Origin: a virus
IMG/VR virus record: IMGVR_UViG_3300032069_000872
Coordinates: 1-32,961 of that record
DNA length: 32,961 nt
Reading direction: 5' to 3' (one strand)
Numbering within the stretch: position 1 is the stretch's first letter; each line of letters begins with the position of its first letter. Below, piece after piece: positions 23,094 through 29,673 of the stretch. The notes beneath the pieces are model-generated. The model was not told the origin of the DNA. It did not search any database and saw only the letters and a list, made by a program, of their open reading frames with translations. A program made the position numbers and the translations under genes.

Positions 23094-24940
23094 CAAAGCA
23101 CCTCCCTAAAGTTTGCTCCGGTCGCGGTCAGAATGAAGTTGAGTTCAACGAACTCGGCGGTCTTCGTGGGCTTCACGAACACCCGGCAGACCATCTCGTT
23201 TCGGTCGATGACGGCCGGGGGGTTCGACTCCTCGTCGCACTGGACACGGAAATCGTAGAACCCGCCCTTGCTCTTGATATTCTGCAGGAATGGCGTGATG
23301 AGCCGCACCAGCGCCCGCCAGGTCTGCGAGTTGTTGGGTTCGAAGACCACGAACCGCGATGACTGGGAGATCGCAGCTTCCACATACATCATGAGCCTGC
23401 GCACGTTGATTCGGTCCGTTGCCGATGACTGGCTCTGCAAAGTCCTCTGTCCCCAGATGTTGATACCTGTGTCGGGGAACGACGCGATCACGTTGACGCC
23501 TTCAGGATAGAGCACATCCCGTTCGCCACGACTGGTCTTGTAGGCCAGAGATAGGGCGTTGAAGACGCGGCCTCTGTCTGTTCCCGCAGGTGCATACCAG
23601 ACATCCGTTTTCTGATCAGACCTTGCTATACAGCCCGCGACAGCTCCGGTGGGCGGCACCAGCTTCTTCTTGTCCGTAAGCGGGTCGGATATCTCGATCC
23701 ACGGGTAGTAAAGCGCCGCGTACGAGGAGTTGAAAGCTGCGTGAGTGTAGAACCCCTGTCCCTTGCGGAAGTCAACTGCCTCAAGCGGCTCAAGATGAAC
23801 CGGCGTTTCAGCGATGAAGAGCAGGTCTTTGCGGCTCTCAGCGTAGGCAATGCCACCTATTAGGACCGGCGCTGTCGTGACACCCGGCACGAGCAGAATG
23901 TTCAGGGCTTCGATCTCGTCGAAGGCATAGAACCCCGTGTGCTGAGATGAGTCGCCGGTGTAGTCGGCATCAGCCAGTCCGGTGATACCATCTTCTCCCA
24001 GAGTCAGTGCGAACGTGCCGGTCGCTGGTCTGTACTGATCAGTGTTGTATGTCGTGTAGAGATCGTCGACCGTGATGTAGTCAGACCTCTCATTGATCGC
24101 GAGTTCCACGTGGTTCGGCTTCGACTCGTCCATCGAAAGGTTCGGCAACACCTCCACTGTCTCACCTTTATGCAGAACGACCAGGTTAAACTCATTTGCC
24201 GGGTCAAGCGTACCGTCCTCAACTCGGACAGACAGGGCATTGCCCCATTTGCCTTCGTCTATCGCGCTCACCTTGAGCGTGTCTGTCGAGTCCCTGCCTC
24301 CGGCAAGATGGGTGGCGGCCAGTGCCCCTACCACTCCCGTATCACCGGAAGCGGAGGTAACAAGCGCCGATGCGCCCGCATGAGCGCCGATAGCGCTTAC
24401 CACCTGCGTGGCCGTACTTGTGGCTGCCCCCACATCGTTGGTTGCCAGGCGGACTGTTATGGCCTGCCCGGCTGCCTCCACCGAAAGGGGTGTGTTCGTG
24501 CCTGATACCACAAGCGCAATAGTGATAAGGTTGCCTGCCGAGCCCACTGTCTTCGCGGTCCAGACAATCCTGTTCGTGCCCGCACTTCCGGTCGTGAGAG
24601 TCGCCGCCGCAGCCCGGCGATTCTTCAGCGCAATCGTTGCGCGCTTGGCAGCCAGAGTCGCGCGGTCGGCGGGATCGGTGTAGTGCGCCGTGCGGTTCAC
24701 GTAGAGCACCTGTCCGCCGTTGTCGAAGAACGCCCGCGCCGCGTAGGCGAGATAGCCGTCGGCTATGTAGGAACCGAACTTGCGGATGAACTGTTCCCAA
24801 CTCGTCACCAGCACCGCTTTGTTGACAGGACCTTTCTCCGCAATTCCAACCATGGCGCATGCGGAAGTCGATATCTGCTTCACGTAGAAGCTGAAGTCAG
24901 TTTCGCGGGTATATACCCCCGGTGAAAGATATGCGGTCAT
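23093..24940 (-). CDS. Contractile tail sheath protein
   Basis: A 615-aa sheath subunit. The N-terminus has the classic opening (YLSPGVYTRE, residues 4-13), then VGIAEKGPVNKAVLVTSW and FGSYIADGYLAYAARAFFDNGG, all standard in sheath proteins. The conserved C-terminal domain (about 480-615) includes GINIWGQRTL, VRRLMMYVEAAI and a terminal strand ending LTATGANFREVL. It polymerises around the tube and contracts on infection. Between about residues 100 and 220 there is an extra beta-rich, Ala/Thr/Val-rich domain (SGTNTPLSVEAAGQAITV, ATSTATQVVSAIGAH). From memory this module recurs in exposed phage proteins and probably decorates the outside of the sheath. Confidence 0.95.
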   Translation of the reverse strand: MTAYLSPGVYTRETDFSFYVKQISTSACAMVGIAEKGPVNKAVLVTSWEQFIRKFGSYIADGYLAYAARAFFDNGGQVLYVNRTAHYTDPADRATLAAKRATIALKNRRAAAATLTTGSAGTNRIVWTAKTVGSAGNLITIALVVSGTNTPLSVEAAGQAITVRLATNDVGAATSTATQVVSAIGAHAGASALVTSASGDTGVVGALAATHLAGGRDSTDTLKVSAIDEGKWGNALSVRVEDGTLDPANEFNLVVLHKGETVEVLPNLSMDESKPNHVELAINERSDYITVDDLYTTYNTDQYRPATGTFALTLGEDGITGLADADYTGDSSQHTGFYAFDEIEALNILLVPGVTTAPVLIGGIAYAESRKDLLFIAETPVHLEPLEAVDFRKGQGFYTHAAFNSSYAALYYPWIEISDPLTDKKKLVPPTGAVAGCIARSDQKTDVWYAPAGTDRGRVFNALSLAYKTSRGERDVLYPEGVNVIASFPDTGINIWGQRTLQSQSSATDRINVRRLMMYVEAAISQSSRFVVFEPNNSQTWRALVRLITPFLQNIKSKGGFYDFRVQCDEESNPPAVIDRNEMVCRVFVKPTKTAEFVELNFILTATGANFREVL

Positions 24941-24942
24941 GC

Positions 24943-25218
24943 CTACTTTCCTTTCTTTGGTTTTGCGGGAGCCCTGTCGTCACCAGCGGAAACCACGTCG
25001 TGTTCGCGTTCCGCCGTGTCCACGTGTGGGTCCGGCTGCGTGGTCTCGCGGACCTGGGCAAGGGACACAAACCCTCGCGACGCGGCAACTCGCATTTCGT
25101 CGGACACCTGGTCTTCAGGAATGGTCATGCGCTCCCGGGAGCCAAGGTGAATGCCACCTTCTTCACCAGCCAAGTGAAGAGCAAGAGGCTGGAACATCAG
25201 ATTGCGTATTTCAATCAC
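24943..25218 (-). CDS. Small pre-sheath protein
   Basis: A 91-aa protein of unknown function. The ordered N-terminal half (IRNLMFQPLALHLAGEEGG, then GSRERMTIPEDQVSDEM) resembles the small proteins often found just before the sheath gene in Mu-like and other myophages. The C-terminal half is charged and probably disordered, ending KPKKGK. GTG start with AGGAGA upstream; its start overlaps the preceding stop as GTGA. Confidence 0.6.
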   Translation of the reverse strand: MIEIRNLMFQPLALHLAGEEGGIHLGSRERMTIPEDQVSDEMRVAASRGFVSLAQVRETTQPDPHVDTAEREHDVVSAGDDRAPAKPKKGK

Positions 25219-25748
25219 GGTGTCTCTCCTGTATTCTCGATTTCTATCTTCACGCCGGTCGCAAGCTTACCGGCGCTGACTCTGCCATCATAGATGGGAC
25301 AGTCCTCAATCCGGCACCTGCCTGACGCTTGCCGCATATTCGAAAGGTTCACCCGCTTCAGGCCGCCGAGCGGCACAAGCTCAGTGATGTTCAACGATCC
25401 GTGCCCACCGACCGCCAGCGCCGGATGCAGTTGGTAGAACCGTGCCAGCTTCTCCGTAAGGTCCAGTAACTCGGCTTCCTTGCCGGTCGTTACTATGACA
25501 TCGAAGTCCAGATGATACAGGCGTGGATGCCTGCACTGCTCGAACGTGAGTTCAGCCTCATTGCGAGCGACCAGGATTGCCGGTGTTCGTCTGTCGCCGT
25601 CCTCGGATAGAGTCGGTCCCTGCAGGACGACGCTCGGCACGTCCGTCACTTCGAAGATGTCATCGGCGCAGACGAGAACCGCACTCGGGCGTATCTCCGA
25701 CTTCGCCAGCCGTACAAGTGACTCGACTACCTCTCGCAGAATGTCCAA
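25215..25748 (-). CDS. Tail terminator candidate
   Basis: A 177-aa protein in the tail-terminator slot, between tail completion and sheath genes. The middle (HPRLYHLDFDVIVTTGKEAELLDLTEKLARFYQLHP) fits the alpha/beta fold of terminator proteins, where a strand with 'yplel.i.v.t' is followed by a helix. The start is TTG at 25748, with GAAGG about 9 nt upstream; it begins one base after the secreted protein's stop. No catalytic motif is visible. It would cap the sheath and tube at the correct length. The assignment is mainly by position and size. Confidence 0.55.
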   Translation of the reverse strand: MDILREVVESLVRLAKSEIRPSAVLVCADDIFEVTDVPSVVLQGPTLSEDGDRRTPAILVARNEAELTFEQCRHPRLYHLDFDVIVTTGKEAELLDLTEKLARFYQLHPALAVGGHGSLNITELVPLGGLKRVNLSNMRQASGRCRIEDCPIYDGRVSAGKLATGVKIEIENTGETP

Positions 25749-25749
25749 G

Positions 25750-26196
25750 CTACTGCGCCTTCACTGAGTATTCGAGCGTCACCGATTCGCCCTCAAGCAG
25801 CGTGCGCCCGATCTCGAATGTGAGCCGACCTGCCTCAAGCACCGGCGTCGCAGGCTGGCCGTCTATCTTCGCGCTGCCAGCCACAAAAGCAAAAAGAGCG
25901 GGTATGATGACCTTGTAGCGATTGATCTTGACGAGCTGCACGACGACTATGGTGGTGCTCGCGGTAGTGCTCCTGGCAGTCCCGTATTCGTCTTCCCACT
26001 CGGCTTCGGCCGTGATCGTGACAGGTTCGCGCGGCGTGAGCGCGTTCTTCAAGCTCACCGCCATTGCGACCGGCTGGCCGCGTTTGGCCGTGGCTGATGC
26101 GGGAATAACGGTCACCTCCAGCGCGTCCGCAAACACCGGCCCCCCCGTTACGAATGCAAGCATGACTATTAGGATCGTCGATGTGCTGTATCTCAT
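25750..26196 (-). CDS. Secreted Ig-like (DUF11-type) protein inside the tail operon
   Basis: The 148-aa product begins with a clear Sec signal peptide: a basic start (MRYSTST), a hydrophobic core (ILIVMLAFVTGG) and a probable signal peptidase I site after PVFA (residue 23). The mature part looks like one Ig-like beta-sandwich of the DUF11 / conserved-repeat type, with VTVIPASATAKRGQPV near the start and LLEGESVTLEYSVK at the end. The start is ATG at 26196, with GGAGAG about 9 nt upstream. Tail structural proteins are cytoplasmic, so a cleaved signal peptide here is out of place. It could be an exported protein made in infected or lysogenic cells, or a moron gene. It is translated between gpG-like and tail terminator genes with almost no spacing. 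Confidence 0.75.
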   Translation of the reverse strand: MRYSTSTILIVMLAFVTGGPVFADALEVTVIPASATAKRGQPVAMAVSLKNALTPREPVTITAEAEWEDEYGTARSTTASTTIVVVQLVKINRYKVIIPALFAFVAGSAKIDGQPATPVLEAGRLTFEIGRTLLEGESVTLEYSVKAQ

Positions 26197-26212
26197 TGGG
26201 TTTTTCTCTCCA

Positions 26213-26701
26213 TCATCTGATGACCGAAAGCAGAGCTTGTCGGTAGTTCTCGATGACCTCGTCGCGGTATTTGAGCATCGTTGGATGCAGGAACGGCCTG
26301 GGTGGGATCACTATCACCGCGCCGCTCGGGTGGTTGATGGTCGCCCCATACTCCATAATCGCGCCGACGTTGGCGACACTCTCGCCGTCTTTCGAAATAC
26401 TGGTTCGCAGCAACCCGATGAACGCACCATCGGACATTATCTTCTGAGTAATGGAGTTCACCAGGAACCCCGTATCAATGAGCGCCTTACTTGAGCCTTT
26501 GCCCTTTATCGTGATCTCGGCAAGCGGAGCGAACTGCTTGCCGCCCGGAGCCTGGCTTCGAATGCCTCGCTTTATCTCCCGCACCAGCAGGAGCGCGTTC
26601 TTGATAGTCGCCTTTCGGATCGCCAGCGCCAGTCGCTGGTTGAAGCCGTTGGTGAGCAGACGCTTGGCCTTGTCCCAGTCTCCGAACCGGTCAATCTCCA
26701 T
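26213..26701 (-). CDS. Tail completion / virion morphogenesis protein (Mu gpG-like)
   Basis: This 162-aa protein matches the phage virion morphogenesis / HK97 gp10 type of tail-completion protein. It has an N-terminal helix with many basic residues, RSQAPGGKQFAPL, then KALIDTGFLVNSI (the conserved 'L.dTG.l..si' motif at about residues 71-83). A beta-rich segment follows that includes VGAIMEYGATI and PPRPFLHPT (the 'PpRpFl' ending motif), and a terminal helix. It would complete the tail before head joining. Position after the closure gene agrees. Confidence 0.8.
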   Translation of the reverse strand: MEIDRFGDWDKAKRLLTNGFNQRLALAIRKATIKNALLLVREIKRGIRSQAPGGKQFAPLAEITIKGKGSSKALIDTGFLVNSITQKIMSDGAFIGLLRTSISKDGESVANVGAIMEYGATINHPSGAVIVIPPRPFLHPTMLKYRDEVIENYRQALLSVIR

Positions 26702-27053
26702 GCAACCTCACCAGTTCCAAAACCTTGTGAGTCACTACACCAAAGAGCGACTGCGGCGCGACGGTCTGCACCCGGTAGTCGCACCCCGCGCAACGAACAC
26801 GGTCCTCCACGCGAACATCAAGCTCCGGGAGAACACTGGCCGCCGCGTCGGCCCTCTTGGCAATGTCCACTGGTGGTGTCTCCGATAGCTCCAGTGGAAA
26901 CGCGCACACCTCGGCAAACGCACCCTCGTCTGAACCATATAGGCTCTCGCCAGTCTGCTTTCGCAGCAGCGTTGCCGTCTGGCCCGAGGAGGTTATGAGT
27001 TCCCTCACGTCCGCGGCCGCAGCGGCCTTCTCCACATCAGACAGTAGTCTCAA
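26691..27053 (-). CDS. Head closure / stopper protein
   Basis: A 120-aa protein with the usual plan of SPP1 gp16-type stoppers: an N-terminal helix, then a beta-rich body beginning ITSSGQTATLLRKQTG, typical of proteins that plug the connector before tail joining. It contains CAGC late in the chain (residues ~90-93), a possible metal or disulfide site. The start is probably TTG at 27053 with AGGGGAT upstream; a downstream in-frame GTG (residue 7) is an alternative. It overlaps both neighbours (17 and 11 nt). Confidence 0.6.
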   Translation of the reverse strand: MRLLSDVEKAAAAADVRELITSSGQTATLLRKQTGESLYGSDEGAFAEVCAFPLELSETPPVDIAKRADAAASVLPELDVRVEDRVRCAGCDYRVQTVAPQSLFGVVTHKVLELVRLHGD

Positions 27054-27495
27054 GGTCGATCCCCTGCTCGTAGGCGATTGGCCTGAGTTCCCTGGGCGTC
27101 AGGATGTAGTCGCCTTGCCCCGTCTCCGGGCGTATCTCGTGCAGCCGCTGACGGTAAGTAGCCGTCAGGTCTGTCTCCAGTTTCGCCCAGTGCTCCGGCT
27201 GGCTGGTCTTATCCACCCGCTTGTCGCCGGAAGAAAACGAGAAAGCGCTGGCGGTCGCCGCGCGCATATACCGGCAAGCCTCGATCCGCGCCCAGAGCAG
27301 GAGCATGTCCAGCATCTCACCCTGAGGCTCCGGCACGACCTCGCCGCCGATCACCGTCATCTGCATGCCGGTATCTCTGCCGACCGGGAATGCGCTTCTC
27401 AAAATGCAGCGCGTCAACACTTCATCAGAGAAACGCTCCGCGCCTGGGTCGGCGAGATCGGTCCTGAGAATCGAGATCAGATCACTTACCGCCAC
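27037..27495 (-). CDS. Head-tail adaptor (connector) protein
   Basis: This 152-aa protein has the look of a gp6/gp15-type adaptor that sits on the portal. The N-terminus (SDLISILRTDLADPGAERFSDEVLTRCI) is the usual short helical bundle with a D...SDE...I pattern. It is followed by a long helix rich in Leu/Ala/Arg (MLLLWARIEACRYM) and a second helix with WAKLETDLTATYRQRL. The GTG start has AGGAG 6 nt upstream. It lies downstream of the capsid gene and upstream of the head-closure candidate, the normal order in siphophages and myophages. Confidence 0.7.
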   Translation of the reverse strand: MAVSDLISILRTDLADPGAERFSDEVLTRCILRSAFPVGRDTGMQMTVIGGEVVPEPQGEMLDMLLLWARIEACRYMRAATASAFSFSSGDKRVDKTSQPEHWAKLETDLTATYRQRLHEIRPETGQGDYILTPRELRPIAYEQGIDLETTV

Positions 27496-27826
27496 GCTTC
27501 ACTCCTGGTGCGGCCTCAACAGGCGCACCATTGTCTTTGCCGGGGTCAGTCGCTTCGGCGTCGCTTGCGGTCTGAGTGCCTTGTTCCGCCGCGACGGATG
27601 GTCCGCTGTCAGTAGGCTCAGGGTTGGTTGCATCGACCTTTGGCGCGTTCTTCGGCTTGGACTTGCCGTCGCCATCAATATCAACCCGGGCGAGTAGACC
27701 CGCGTCGACCGCCCTGTGTGTCTGCGGCGACGGCCTCTCGACTGACACGGTCTCGCCCGGGGCGAGTTTGAGTCCGGCGTCGGCGATGATCACTATGCCT
27801 GCGCGGACGTTCTTTAGCTTTGTCAC
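27482..27826 (-). CDS. Small acidic Ala/Pro-rich protein after the capsid gene
   Basis: A 114-aa protein with a GTG start and a strong AAGGAGG that overlaps the capsid stop codon. The first ~50 residues form a small ordered part (KNVRAGIVIIADAGLKLAPGE, then HRAVDAGLLARVDID), resembling the short head-completion proteins that follow capsid genes in other phages. The rest is low-complexity Ala/Asp/Pro/Thr, probably disordered, ending in a basic tip (KRGGK). Function is not recognised. It overlaps the next gene by 14 nt, so it is translated with the connector block. Confidence 0.65.
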   Translation of the reverse strand: MTKLKNVRAGIVIIADAGLKLAPGETVSVERPSPQTHRAVDAGLLARVDIDGDGKSKPKNAPKVDATNPEPTDSGPSVAAEQGTQTASDAEATDPGKDNGAPVEAAPGVKRGGK

Positions 27827-27836
27827 GTGGGCCTCC

Positions 27837-28685
27837 TTAAGCCAGAATCTTTATCTTGGCGAGAATCTCGGGCCTGGTTATGCCCTGGCCAAGTTCAGTC
27901 CACACGAGCCAACCCGTCTTGAAACGAGTCTTCTGCTCGATTGCCTCGGTCTTCAGCGCCTCTCGGATCGGCATCTTGCCGACTTCATCGTCCGGCACAA
28001 GGATAATCTCGTTCATGTCAGCGGAAGCCGTAAGCAGAATGCCGCCGGTGCCATAGTTCTTTATGAGACCCTTGGTGCGCAGTTCGGCACGGGTCTCCGG
28101 GTCAAGATCCCAGTCGCGCATATCGTTAAAGCGCCGTCCGCGCATAACGATGTACTTGACCGACAGTTCCAGGTCCTCGATGACAGAGATCGCCTCGTTC
28201 AGAGCGTCGTCGGTGAGCTTGCCGCCAGTGACCTCGATTGTGTTCGCGGCCGGTACTGCCGCCGAGAGGACCGTGAGTGTTCTCTTGTCTATCTCCTTGC
28301 GAATCTCGTCGGCAGAGGAGGTCTGGATGTCCATCAGGGTGCCAATGTTGCCGTTCTTGAGCACGCTCACATCGACCATTGGAGTCGAGTGAATCCGATT
28401 TGTCGGGAACTCGACCTCATCCTGTCCCAGTTCCTGCTCACGAGCCTCACCCTCGGTGCTCACCCAGTAAGCCTTGACCTTCGGCTTTTTCTGGTAGATA
28501 GGTCGCTCGCCTTTTGGGAGCGTGTGCTGCGTGAGGAGCAGCGACGTTATTTCCTTGCGCTTTATCTCCTCGTCAATAGGGGCCGCTATCGCCGCCGCGA
28601 GAGCCCACATCCCGTCGGGAGACTCAAGAGCCTCGGTCATGAGGCGCGCCATCGTCTCCATGTATTCCTGGCTGTGAATATTCAT
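27837..28685 (-). CDS. Major capsid protein
   Basis: This 282-aa protein is the best candidate for the HK97-fold shell subunit. The start is ATG at 28685, with GGAG 9 nt upstream. The open frame continues upstream, but that part is an Arg-rich shadow of the cement gene and has no start signal. The C-terminal third carries features typical of capsid proteins: a RFNDMRDW helix-like segment, a NYGTGG turn, and an ending of the form RFKTGWLVWTELGQGITRPE, close to the C-terminal P-domain/A-domain ends of many phage capsid proteins. The N-terminal part (EYMETMARLMTEALES) is helical, as in an N-arm. At 282 aa it is short for the fold but acceptable. It directly follows the decoration gene and precedes the connector genes. 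Confidence 0.8.
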   Translation of the reverse strand: MNIHSQEYMETMARLMTEALESPDGMWALAAAIAAPIDEEIKRKEITSLLLTQHTLPKGERPIYQKKPKVKAYWVSTEGEAREQELGQDEVEFPTNRIHSTPMVDVSVLKNGNIGTLMDIQTSSADEIRKEIDKRTLTVLSAAVPAANTIEVTGGKLTDDALNEAISVIEDLELSVKYIVMRGRRFNDMRDWDLDPETRAELRTKGLIKNYGTGGILLTASADMNEIILVPDDEVGKMPIREALKTEAIEQKTRFKTGWLVWTELGQGITRPEILAKIKILA

Positions 28686-28714
28686 CTGAGTTGTCTCCAA
28701 CACTCCCTCCGTCC

Positions 28715-29077
28715 TTAGATGAGCAGTCTGAACTTCAGTGTCCCGCTCGAAATTGATATGGCCCGTGCGACGATCTCGTCGCCCTCCTCGACACCGGCCG
28801 TCAGCTTGCCGTTGGCGGAGACCTTGAGGTCGTCCCCGGCGTTGATGGTGCCCTCGTGGACGTCGGTCTCGTAGACGCCACCCATGCAGAAGATGCCGGG
28901 CATCTCGCCCGCCTTGTAGTCCTTGATGAGGATGCCGAACGACTTGTCCTGAGCGTCTGTGTTCACGGCGAATAGGTCGTTGCCGACCAGCTTTACGAAC
29001 TGGCCGCACGATCCCGCGCCCTGCATGTAGCCGTCGCCGTAAGCCAGCCCTCGATGATTGGGGTTAAGAATTGCCAC
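28715..29077 (-). CDS. Capsid decoration / cement protein
   Basis: A 120-aa, beta-rich, Gly- and Asp-rich protein placed between the protease/scaffold gene and the major capsid gene, the position of gpD in lambda. The N-terminus (MAILNPNHRG) is followed by short strands and turns (KSFGILIKDY, NAGDDLKVSANGKL), a pattern seen in small trimeric capsid cement proteins such as the DUF2190 type. It would bind the outside of the expanded capsid. The family call rests on position and general composition, not on a diagnostic motif. The start lies 11 nt after the fusion-gene stop. Confidence 0.6.
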   Translation of the reverse strand: MAILNPNHRGLAYGDGYMQGAGSCGQFVKLVGNDLFAVNTDAQDKSFGILIKDYKAGEMPGIFCMGGVYETDVHEGTINAGDDLKVSANGKLTAGVEEGDEIVARAISISSGTLKFRLLI

Positions 29078-29088
29078 GTTGCTCCTCC

Positions 29089-29673
29089 TTAGTTGCTCTT
29101 GCCTGAACCCGCGAGACCGACTCGCTCGCGGTAGGCTGTCATGAATCCGTCGCGGAGTTTGTCCTCCAGCGATGATTTCTTGTCGTCTACTTCCAGCGCG
29201 CGCACTCCGGCGTCTGTCCTAAGCTGCCGATCCGCCGATGCCGAAGCGGACTTGTCGGCCCCAGGGGTCTCTTTGTCCGCATCCTGCTTTGCCGCGTTCG
29301 GGCAATCGGGCTTGGCCTGAACGGCCCTGTCGTAAGCGGCCTCGGTAGCCGCGAACGATTCATCGGAAAGCCCGGCAAGTCGGCTGAGTTCCTGATCCTT
29401 GTCCTCGTCGGATGCAAAGGACATTCCTGCGCGCTCAAGCTTCTTCACCAGCTTCTGCGCACGCGCTTTGTTCGCGGCAGCCTTGCTCGCCGCCTCAAGT
29501 TCCTGGACCTGCTTCTGAAGCTCAAGAACCTGGTTCTTGAGATCCTTGTTCTCCGTCTCAAGCTCCTTCACCCGGGCCTTGTCGTCTACCGGAGGAGCGG
29601 CCCCGCCAGCCGGGGCTTCTTTCTTCTTCGCAGCCTCAAGCTGCTCTTCGTTCTCTTTCTGGATGTCGTCCAC
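29089..29673 (-). CDS. Nested in-frame scaffold protein (Nu3-like)
   Basis: An internal start inside the fusion gene would yield the last 194 residues as a separate protein. The start is GTG at 29673 (residue 1097), preceded by a perfect AGGAGG with 7 nt spacing, at the junction between the protease and the coiled coil. The product has heptad-rich helices (KELETENKDLKNQVLELQ region), an Ala/Lys-rich middle and a hydrophilic C-terminus, as expected for a capsid scaffold that is degraded on maturation. Lambda Nu3 is made the same way from within protease gene C, and a decoration protein and a capsid protein follow here as in lambda. I looked for GGAGG-type sites at the other domain junctions and found none with a correctly spaced in-frame start. 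Confidence 0.7.
   Translation of the reverse strand: MDDIQKENEEQLEAAKKKEAPAGGAAPPVDDKARVKELETENKDLKNQVLELQKQVQELEAASKAAANKARAQKLVKKLERAGMSFASDEDKDQELSRLAGLSDESFAATEAAYDRAVQAKPDCPNAAKQDADKETPGADKSASASADRQLRTDAGVRALEVDDKKSSLEDKLRDGFMTAYRERVGLAGSGKSN

Noticed and set aside
25750-26196. Spanin or lysis lipoprotein
   Set aside because: There is no lipobox cysteine after the signal sequence and no nested partner frame; the mature part looks Ig-like.
27576-28718. Long plus-strand open frame (380 aa) opposite the capsid gene, and others at 5267-5920 and 31900-32625
   Set aside because: They lie wholly antisense to strongly supported genes, show no family motif, and reflect codon bias in GC-rich DNA.
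28686-29009. N-terminal extension of the capsid gene
   Set aside because: It is an Arg/Gly-rich shadow of the decoration gene; ATG at 28685 has a good ribosome binding site.
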